A stretch of 64,000 nt of DNA from Dromiciops gliroides (lineage: Eukaryota > Chordata > Mammalia > Microbiotheria > Microbiotheriidae): the NCBI RefSeq assembly GCF_019393635.1, contig NC_057863.1, positions 573,446,284 through 573,510,283 of the forward strand, written 5' to 3'. A model generated the notes under the pieces. The model saw only the letters and a list, made by a program, of their open reading frames with translations, was not told the origin of the DNA and searched no databases. Of this stretch, positions 1 through 10,796 are shown piece after piece. Numbering within the stretch: the stretch's first letter is position 1; each line of letters starts with the position of its first letter. The translations under genes and the position numbers were made by a program.

Positions 1-119
1 AGAACCTGAGTTCAAATCCAGCCTCAGACACTTGACACTAGCTGTGTGACCCTGGGCAAGTCACTTAACCCTCATTGCCTTGCAAAAAAAAACCCAACCC
101 CAAAACAAACAAACAAAAA
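1..119 (+). mobile_element. Poly(A)-tailed tRNA-type SINE, 5' cut by window edge
   Basis: Starts inside the B-box region (GAGTTCAAATC), continues through GTGTGACCCTGGGCAAGTCA and ends in an A-rich tail. This is the commonest SINE of the window. Confidence 0.9.
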
Positions 120-720
120 ATAGTACATCTACTCATTGGACACTGGACAAAGATTTCACGTTTAGAATTCTAACAGCCGAGTCAATGTTTGTGGTCTAAG
201 AACTGACTCTTAGCATTTCTGCCTACTATTTCTGTTACCCTTCCACCATTACTACGGAAGGAAGTATGCACAGAGTTGAGGGCCATTTTAAATTTCCTTC
301 ATTTTATGGTTTCCCATGGCCAAAGAATTCATCACCAAGGAGTCATCTGGATGATGAACTGGTCTGTGCTTAGCTGGGCTGGACCTGGGGAGACCAATCT
401 ATCTGGTTCCTGGGACCTTAATCAAAATCTTACCATCACAGGAGAACCTGCAGAGTTTACATTTTGCTGACACAGTTATGATCAATAACAACAGCTCTAT
501 CCTTTTCACAGTGAAACTTCATGATGACTTTTTGAGGAAAAGTTCAGTAAATTAAGATAATTTATGTTCAACATTTAAATTAAATAATGAGATGTATGGG
601 TCATGATGACATTGTTGGAGGTTTGTTGAAGTATACTGAGATATAATATTAAAGGTTGATTTAATCATTGAATCATTGAAACCGGTTTTAGCTGTAGATC
701 TAGTAATACATTTTTGTCAT

Positions 721-764
<44 letters not shown>

Positions 765-1302
765 CTTGTTTGTTTTTGAATCTGACTACATCCATCATAC
801 CCAATACTACAGACATGTAGCCGGGTCTTGATTAATCACATGAACAATAAATTATACAAAATGGGCACATTGTTCAAATTTCTACTGCATATTTCCATTG
901 GACTAGATCCAGTGATCATATTTTACATAATTGTAACTTCAACTAGTGCAAATTTGAATCCATGTAACCACTTCACTGGGATTCATAATTTGTACCAGGA
1001 CCAAGAGATGCAAAGATACAAATCTCATAGACAAACACCACTATTCAAAGCACTTCAGTACAAAATCACACCTTCTATTAAAGTCAGAAGCGTACCCACT
1101 GAATGTTTCTGCCTCTGTACTAGCCATTTTTGGCCAGCAAAACAACCCCACCAAAACCACCTTTGTTTCTTAAATTCTTATCGAAGGAAATCAAGTGACA
1201 GCATTTTATTACTGACTTCATGGCAAAGTAAATTGTGTTTTCTGAAATCAACTTCATTCTTTATGGTATGCCATTTTGTTTTTTAAACCAATAGGAATTT
1301 TT
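120..1302 (+). other. VPS36 intron, no gene seen
   Basis: Contains (TG)19 at 724-761 and otherwise unique AT-rich sequence. I looked for the preceding VPS36 exon (KLEEKRKET region) here and did not find it. Confidence 0.7.
724..761. repeat. (GT)19 microsatellite
   Basis: Pure dinucleotide run, directly visible. Confidence 0.98.
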
Positions 1303-1532
1303 TGTTATTGTTTAGTTGTTTCAGTTGTATCTGACTCTTTGTAACCCCATTTGGAGTTTTCTTGTTAAAGGTACTGGTGTGGTTTGCTATTTGCTTCTCC
1401 AGCTCATTTTACAGATGGGGAACTGATTGCCTAATCAGGGTTAAGTGACTTGCCCAAGATCACACAGCTAGTAAGTGACTGAGGCCAGATTTGAATTCAG
1501 GAAGATGAGTCTTCCTGATTTCAGGCCCAGTG
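1303..1532 (-). mobile_element. RTE-tailed SINE
   Basis: Reads in reverse from the (TTG)n end and TCTGACTCTTTGTAACCCC tail, through the CAGCTCATTTTACAGATG middle, to the shared tRNA-type head. No poly(A). Confidence 0.85.
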
Positions 1533-1777
1533 CTTGTTTTTTGAGGAAAAAATTTTAGAATTATTCAGTTTAATTGAAATTAGCATATTTATATCCATCA
1601 ATAGTGATTTTCCAGATTCCTTAAATGAAAATTTCATGTATTTCTTAGTTGGAGACCTTTCCATCTCCAATTTATATCATAATGAAACTATCAAAGGAAC
1701 ATTACTTTCATTGTTTTAAAATTTTTGAATCCTTTTATATCCATTCCATTAAAACTTAATTTTTTTTTTCATTTCAG

Positions 1778-1810
1778 GCTTTTGAAGACCTCAGCAAGCT
1801 CATGGTCAAG
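1778..1810 (+). CDS. VPS36: VPS36 microexon, 11 codons
   Basis: Encodes [11 protein letters not shown]. The acceptor is a T-rich tract ending in TTTCAG and the donor is AAG|GTACAT. At 33 nt it is symmetric (phase 0-0), so skipping would keep the frame. The human protein has Ile where this one has Val. Confidence 0.93.
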
Positions 1811-4800
1811 GTACATTGATTTATACTTGTTATATTCTCAACAGTTGTATTGTTTTTAAACATATTTTGTAAATAGAAAATATGGGTACTTTTTCTTACA
1901 GGCAAAGGAAATGGTCGAATTATCCAAATCTATAGCTAATAAAATTAAGGATAAGCAAGGTGACATCACAGAAGATGAAGTAAGTAATAGTTTTGCATTT
2001 TTTTAGGCAAAAGCAAAAAATAAATAAATATGTAAGCATGCATGCATATATCATAAGTAAATGTTTTGATGGTCTACCTTTTAACAGAGTTTTTGTTTTG
2101 GGGACTTGAAATTGAATGAAAATACTTCAAAAGTGCAAGATATTTGACTTAAAGTCATTGTGTTAGCTGTAACAGGTAATAGGTTGATTTTAAAAAAGTT
2201 TTTTCTTGAATTATGAATATTAGGGTGCTAAGAATATTATAAAAAGAGAGTAAAAGATGATTGTTTTCTACAGCCTTTTTGGGAGTCAATTTTTAGGCAA
2301 AAATTGTTTGAAGTCGAGGTTTTGAAGGTATTTATTCTAATGATAACCTTGTGATTGGTATTAAATGTAGTTGTTACCATATTTTTCTTAATTGCTAGAC
2401 TGGTGAAGTGAAGAAACAGTAAGACGAGAAGATAAAGGAAGGGGAGTCTATATTATTAAATTTATCCAGAGTATTGCTAGAAATTCTTTCCCTATTACAA
2501 ATAACGAGAGATTATAAATATCGTCTAGTCATTTGCAGAGGGGAAGATTGAGACTCTTCATTCAATGTTAAAAAAAAAATCCCTAACAATTAAAGCTAGC
2601 CCAGAGTGATAGACAGCTGGGTGGCTGTCCTGGAGTCAGGAAGACTCATCTGCTTGAGTTCAGATCTTATCCCAGACACGGACAAGCTGTGTGACCCTGG
2701 GCAAGTCACTTAACCCTGATTGCCTCAGTCTCCTCATCTGTAAAATGAGCTGGAGAAGCAAATGGCAAACTACTCCAGTATCTGCCTAGAAAACCCCAAA
2801 TGTGGTAATGAAGAACCAAATATGACTGAAATGACTGAAAAACAAAAAGAATGATGGACTGCCTTGGAAAGATAATTACTTTCCCGCACTGAAGTTCATC
2901 AGATGGAGCTTAGATGGCTGTCTGTTGAGAATGTTATAAAGAGGATTCCCTATCATGTCCTGACTAGACTAGATGATTCCTAAGGTCCCTTGGAGGTTGG
3001 AGAGGAAAGAGTGAAGTATTTAATTGAACATCTCATTGATGGCCAGCAGAAAGAAAAGTCTTAAACATTAAAAGAAAAACAAATCTAACTGCCACGACAT
3101 TGATGTATGTTTTTTCCTCTTTCCCATTTAGACCATCCGGTTCAAATCCTACTTGCTGAGCATGGGTATAGCTAATCCAGTTACCAGGGAAACACATGGC
3201 TCAGGCACACATTACCACATGCAGCTGGCAAAACAACTTGCTGGAATACTGCAGGTGCCTTTAGAGGTAAATACCAAGTATAAACCCCTTATTTTTGGCA
3301 GTGTTTCATTTCTTCACTATCAAGTCATCAGGAACCTTGATAGGAATGCCCCTTCTCGTATTTCGATTAACCTTCAGCTAATATTCTATTATCTTGTTTC
3401 TTTTGGGAATAAATATTCATTGGTTTGAATGAAACTGCTAATGGTTTTTCCTTTCTTGTATATTTAATTTCTACCATGGCTGTACTTTATAGATTATTAT
3501 TAAATATATGACTTTCTTAGTTAAAAAGTACAATAGTATATCTTCTTAGAGCTCCTCTTGTTTCCTTTCTCTAACTCTAACACCTAACACAAAAGAGGCT
3601 TTAAGATAAATTAGTAGGCAATGTTCTATGATAGTTGTAGAGATTCTAACTCGACATACAGGAGCAGTTTACATTTTTTTCCCCATACATTCTCCAAAAG
3701 GTACTTAATGCTAAAGAAGAAGAATTTTAGGAAGGACATGATAGTGTTTTTCCAAGCCCTTCAAGCCTGCCGTTTGGAAAGAAAGATTAGATTTATTCTG
3801 TGTGATTCAAGGTGGGGTAGAACTAGCAACAGAGGGTGGAAGATGCAAAGAAGATGATTTCACTTATAGGAATGAGCAGGAATGTCTTCCAAGCAAAGGA
3901 CTACTTGGAGAGGTGTTGAAAAAGTCTGGATGGCCACTTGTCAGGGCTCTTATAGAATGAATACAATCATGTTTCAAATAGGGTTGTCCCTCTTGGGTGA
4001 CCCCTAATCTCCCTTGGACCTTATGATTGTAAAACTTTATAAGACCTTCTTAACCAGTTAGTAAATATTAAACAGTAATCGTAACACCATCTTTGAACTT
4101 GAAAAAGAATTTTTGAAATCCGAATATGGAATTTTTCTCAGTATTTTCTTGTGCGTCTTTATTTTCTGGTGTACTATGATTTAATACTATTATACAAGTT
4201 GCAGGGAGCTTTGCCGCCAACCGTATTGTGTAATAAATTTACTTGTTTCATATTTAAACAGGAACGGGGAGGAATAATGTCACTCACGGAGGTGTACTGT
4301 TTAGTGAACCGAGCTCGAGGAATGGAAGTAAGGAATCAGTTTTGACATTCTACTTCTAAATCTAGACATTGGTGATGTAATCCAGGGAAAATCTTGTTGT
4401 AATGAATACTGTTCAAGGATAGATTCTACTTATAAAAAAGGCATTTTCTTAACTTGAGGAGTTGCCTATAGGAGCAATATTTTGTTAAGTTAGTCATATC
4501 AAATTCTATGCATTGGATAGTGCTGTGTATAAAGTGCCTTGTCTGGTTCCTTTCTCTACCACAGATCTTGAGTATATGCTAATAGTAGGTAGCAGTGAAA
4601 AGAGAACTTCTTTTGTCCTGTTGTAAAATAGCAATTACACTTCAAGTTTCCCCATTCTTTTTGACTTCCCATCTTTTTCTATATCAAAAAATTTAACCAC
4701 CTAAACAAAGGCACCACATACTAACAACACAAGGATGAGGATGAGGAAAGGGTTGTATGGCATAAATGTGATTGGATATCCTGAAGAGATCGCAAGTCCA

Positions 4801-7800
4801 AGACATATAGAAAACTGACCTCATTCTGTTTACCCCTAAACCCTTCCCTCTTCCAAATGTCCTTCCAAATGTCCCTGTTTCTCTTGAAGGTACAACCATG
4901 CTGCCATTCTCCCAGGTTTATAACTGTGGCATTATCCTCGATTCCTCAGTCTCCCCCACCCTACATATTTATTCAATGGCCGCATCTTGCCAATTCTGCC
5001 TTCACAATATATCTCACATCTCACTCCTTCTTTCTCTACTCACAGTGCTACCACCTTAGTTTAGGCTTTTAACACCTTTTGGCAACAGCCACCTAAATGA
5101 CTTTCTTGGCTCAAGTCTCTCATCACTTCACTCCAGCTTCCCTGCTGCTGTTTGAGCACAAATCTGACCATCTGATTCCCCAACTCATTCAACTCCACAG
5201 CTTCCTCCTGCCTCAAGGATAAACGATAAACTCATCTGTTCAGCCTTCATAGCCTGGACCCAGCCTGTCTTTCCAGCCTCAATGGGCAGTATTCTCCCAC
5301 ACTCTCTGATGCAGCCAAACAGCTCTTCTAGAGGTTCTTCACACACAGTCCTCCCTCTCCCACCTCTGCTCCTTTGTACTGACTTTGTACTGACCCTGCT
5401 GCATGCCTGGATACTTTCTCTTTACCCTCTTGATAGAGTCCCTCTCTTCCTAAAAGATGCAGCCCAAGTACTGTCTTCTCCATAAAGCCTTTCCTGACCT
5501 CATTAACTGCTAGTGTTTTTTTTCCCTATCTTACATTTAACTACTTTATATTTATTTGTATTTATTCACATTATATTTAAACTGTATATATCTATATATG
5601 CACTTGCCTCATCCCTTAGAACACATGCTTCTTGTGGCTAGGGATTGTTTTATTCTTGGTACTCATGACCCCTTTACCTAGTCAGTGCCTGGCATATAGT
5701 AGGCATTTCATACATGTTTCTTGTTATTATTGTTATGATGCCTCCACCATTCACCTCCTGGCTCAAAGTACTTCTGGTGGGCTTTGACTTTTTTTCTTCA
5801 GCTCTTGCAATCTCGGAATGTGATTTCCTTTTTTCATCTGTCAGATGAAAGGGTTGGACTTAGATGACCTTTAGTATTTCTTTCAGCTCTGAATCTTGTG
5901 ATCTAGCATTGTAACTTTTTAACAGAAGTGCATTAAAAATAAAACAATGTGGATCTCTTATAGCATTTGCTACAAAGGGATTTTGCTTCTATAAGTTTGG
6001 TGTGTTGGGTTTGGATTTTTTTTAAGTGTAAGCCAGCAATTGTTGGGCACCTCGTAAATGTCTTGCCTTTTTTTTTAATCCCATACCATTTAACATATAA
6101 TAGGAAAGATGAAATTCCAACTTCACATACTTTCCTTTAATCAGTCAGTAAGCATTGTAATTCCTCCTATGGGTTAGGCACTGTTCTAGGCACAGAGGAA
6201 ACAAGTATAATGAATGAAATAATCTCTATGGAATAAATACAAAGAAAATAAATACAAGGTCGTTTTATATGTAATGAATATCAGGTAGTTTGGAAGGGAG
6301 AAGGTGGCACTTGAGTTGCATCTTAAAGGAATTACTTCCTTGAAATTGACAAAAGGAAACTGCATGGAGGTACACCCAGGAACATGTCTCAGGTCTCACC
6401 ACTGCCAAAGGGAATGGGGGTGGGCTCACATCCTCACTTCATGACAGGCATAGGACCAAGTCATGGGAGAGGGAAGCTGATGGTGAGTATTTAGGCCTCT
6501 TCTCCCAAGTAGAGTCCATTCATTTCTTTTTAGGCTTGTATTGTATTGTAATATCACCTAAAATCTTTGATAAATATACCTTTGGGTTATAGGCTTCTCT
6601 CTTGTTTGTGGTCCCCATCTTTGTTTAAATAACATCATATCTGTTTGTTTATAATATCAACAAGATTTTAATTTTTTTTTTTAAACTAGCTGCTCTCACC
6701 AGAGGACTTAGTAAATGCTTGTAAGATGTTGGAAGCGCTGAAATTACCTCTCAGGTAAGGGAATTTCTTAAGATGTGGATTTGATTTGAACAATAATTCC
6801 TTGCAGATTGAATGATAATAGTGCTTGCTAGGCCCATTTTGTTGGTGTGGTCATTGAAGGGAGTGTGAGCTTTATAGAGGTGTACAGTAAAGGCCCCCAA
6901 TCATGCTCCATGCTGAAGACACTTTGAAAAGGCATGTTGACTGAACCTCAGTGTCAGCAGCATCTCTGTTAGTCTGTCTGACCTTCAGCTGCTGTCTCTG
7001 CATTCCCAGATTCTTCTGGATATATCTCATCCATGATACGGAAAGTCCTTGGCTATCTTCTTTGTGCCTATATTTTATTTATTTATTTTTATTTTTAAAT
7101 TTTTTTGTGGGGCAACTGGGGTTAAGTGACTTGCCCAGGGTCACACAGCTAGTAAGTGTTAAGGGTTCTTAGGCCAGATTTGAACTCAGGTCCTACTGAA
7201 TCCAGGACTGGTACTCTATCCACTGCACCACCTAGCTGCCCCCACGCCTATATTTTAAAGGGCATGATCTTGAGACCAGAAAAGGAATTCAAAGCCTATT
7301 ACTGACCCTTTATGGGAACTGGGATAAAGAAAGCAAAAAACTGTGGCTTCTGCCCTCAGAGGGCAGGCACTAGAGGTGGGGGCAAGCATGGGGTTCCACC
7401 CGCAAAGACCTCTTGCAGAAGGGGCACTTGAGCTGAATGTTAAAGGGAACTAGGGCAATGTGAAGGCAGAGGTGAGGGGAGAACATTTCAGGCCGTTGAC
7501 ACTGGCTTGCACGTGATGCTGAGTGTCATGTGTGAGGAATAGCAAAAGGTCCAGTGCTCCTTCCTGGATCGTAGACTTTGTGCAGAGAAGAAAAGTGTAA
7601 GAAGACCGGGAAGGTAGGAAGTGCTTTTTATTAAGAAAACACCTGAGTTTGTTGAGTAGAAGTGGGGTAGAAGGGTCAGGCCTGTTCTTTCGAAAGATCA
7701 CCTTGGCAGCTGAGTGCAGTATGGACTGGAGTAGGGGGAGACTTGGCCTTCATTCAGTTTAACTTTGCCAGCTTTAACAGCTGGACAGGGTCCAGGCTGC

Positions 7801-10763
7801 AGAACCAAATGCTTCCCCTACATAGATATTTTTCCTCTACTTCCCGAGTCTCCATTAAGAGAGTATGTGATATTCATGGCAGGAGTACAAAGATCTCTGA
7901 TTTTCTTGGAAGATTCCTCCCACCAACTCAAGTTGTAGTCTCTTGATGCCTTTAGTTGAGGTTTTCCTAGTTGCTGCAGATGTTCATTATTTGATGTTTA
8001 ACTCTCTGTGATGAATGTCTCTTGGTAAGGTTGAACCTCGGACAATATGTATACAGTACCATTTGTTGCAAGGCTCATAGTTGAAGCTTTTCTTGCTTTG
8101 GTAGGAGAAGTCTGCCAGAGCTTTCGGCCTCCTGGCACAGCCTTTAGTAACTTAGGGTCCCCTCCACATTAGACACAATAGTAATAGATTTTGGTGAAGG
8201 ATGATGGGAATAGACACATAGTTAAAAATGTAATCAATCCTGTCATATGTCCCATCATTATCCCTGCTCCCATCTTTATGTTTATTTATTTAAAAAATTT
8301 GGGGGAGGGGGGCGGGGCAATGAGGGTTAAGTGACTTGCCCATGGTCACACAGCTAGTAAGTGTCAAGTGTCTGAGACTGGATTTGAATTCAGGTCCTCC
8401 TGAATCCAGGGCTGGTGCTTTATCTACTGTGCCACTTAGCTGCCCTCACTCCCATCTTTATTAGAATTATAGGTGGGCTAGGAGATGGGCAAATAAGCAG
8501 TCTTTGGCAGGAAGAATTTGCCGGTGAGGTAAGACATGAGGGCAAGATGGCCTGCTCCTCTCAAATGCTCTGTATAATCTGCAGGTAAGAAGGTCAGCCT
8601 TTGGGGCAGCTAGATGGTGCAGTGAATAGAGCACCAGCCCTGGATTCAAGAGGACCTGAGTTCAAATTCGGCCTCATATGCATCACTTGACACTTACTAG
8701 CTGTGTGACCCTGGGCAAGTCACTTAACCCCAATTGCCTCACACAAAAAAAAAGAAAAAGAAAAGAAAGTCAGCCTTCAGCTTGTCCCTTTTCTTCCATG
8801 GAAAATATATTAAGAGGGGAAATAATGAAGTAATCTGTGCTTCCCTGAGCAAAGATTTGCTCACAATTCCTTGACATATTAGGGTTTGAATGTTGTTTCT
8901 GCTGTGATCTCACTCCTATACACGGGGATAAAAACCCACAGTTCTTCAGCTGCTAAAGGGTCCAAATTATTTATTCTTTCATTCTCATCTTTGCTTTTCA
9001 GGCTCCGAATTTTTGACAGTGGTGTCATGGTCATTGAGCTCCAGTCCCACAATGAAGAGGAAATGCTTGCTTCAGCTTTAGAGACGGTATGTGACCTGGA
9101 AGTCCTTTAATAATTGGCAAGGATGATTGAAGCATGTTAGGTGTAAGGCTTAAAGAACAGGATTTCCTTTTGCCATATTTAAAAAGTTGTTTTCAGATAT
9201 ACAGGTTCTAATGTTTTAAATTGTTCTTAAGGAGTAAGACATCTTGGCATGGTAGGTAACACCACTTGGCATGAAGTCTTGTAAGCCTGTGTTTTGGTTT
9301 CACCCTTGACTCTTAGAGCTGCCAGGAGCTCAACACGGCTTCTCTGTCCCTCAGGCCTCAAATTCTGTGCCTCCTCACCCCTGCTCAGCTCAAGGACTCC
9401 CTGCTTCTTGAAGCCTTTCCTAATTCCCACAGTAGTCAGTGTATATATTTGTCTATCTATCCTGTGTTTTTACTTATGCATTAACATATTGTGTCACTCT
9501 TGTGAGGTCAGAGACTGTCTCACATTTGTATTTGACTTCCCCAGGGACATCATAGGCACTTAATTAATGCTGTCTGAGAGATGGGTTTATTACTAAGTCA
9601 TTGATGGTTTTCAATCTGTGTTGGGATAAGATATTCCCAGTCTGGGAATTTCCCACAGAGACAAAATTACAGATTCTTTGTGCCTTGGCATATTAAGGAG
9701 TCAGTGTGGATGATTATGGGTTCATAATTAAGTGCTTCTCTGGCACGTTAGTTTACTGATCCCCTTTTACTCAGAAATAAGTGAAAAAATAGACTAATGT
9801 TATTAACTGTGGTGACCTTGAGCAAGTCTCTTTGTTCCAGTAGTCTCATCATGAAAAGGGAAAGTTGCACTAGATGCTTCACCGTGGTCCTTTTCCACTC
9901 TCTGATCTCTGGATTTCAAATGTTTCCATAATATACATTTTTTAAATTAAGTTGATTCATGAAGTTCTTTACCCACTTCCTTTTCAGAATCTTTAGCCCT
10001 GCCTTTTATGCTGCCACACAGACCTCCTGTCATATATATTATAGATATTACAATTTATACTGTTAGGTTTTGAAATATTTTCTTTTGAGTCCTCATCTTA
10101 GCAATAGCATTACCTCTTTAAGTTTTACATAATGCTTTACTCATAACACTGTGAGGTATGTGGAGTCAAGCACTGGTAAAGAAAATTTAATTCAGTTGCT
10201 AATATTGTTTGAATATGTGTAATACATTCAAGAACTTGTTTTATGTTTTAAAATGTCTTACTTGATCAGATATATAGGACTGTTGTGCTTTGCATATTAA
10301 ATTCATAACACATTTAATGTTGATGTTCTTTGTTGTAGGTATCAGAAAAAGGATCTCTCACATCTGAAGAATTTGCCAAACTTGTAGGAATGTCTGTTCT
10401 TTTAGCCAAAGAAAGGTAAATTAGGTTGAGGTGGTGGTGCTCATTTTTGTTACTACTTATCGTTGGATTCTCTTAATTGCCAAATCTGATGGCTTTTTCT
10501 TAATCCCCTTCCATCTTGACCTTTCTCTAGCATTTGACACTGCTGACCACCCTCTCATGACATTGTTCTCTCTTGGTTCTTGCCAAATTGATTGTTCCTT
10601 CTTAATTTCTTTGGTTGGATTATTATCCATATCATGCTCTGTAACTCTGGGTGTACCCTAAAGTTCTGCCTCAGGCCTTCTTTTCTCTGTATATACTCTA
10701 TCACTTGGTGACCTTGTTAACTCCTATGGATTTAATTATGGAAGCTTTGCAGATGACTACCAG

Positions 10764-10796
<33 letters not shown>

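Noticed and set aside
828..1286. 152-codon + strand open frame in the VPS36 intron
   Set aside because: No family resemblance, no splice fit and AT-rich composition; likely chance.
1..1777. The VPS36 exon preceding 1778 (KLEEKRKET region)
   Set aside because: Searched by eye on the + strand and not found; it must be upstream of the window.
8602..8660. tRNA genes at SINE heads (A-box and B-box like motifs)
   Set aside because: The heads have box motifs but lack a cloverleaf and recur at dozens of sites; they are SINEs.
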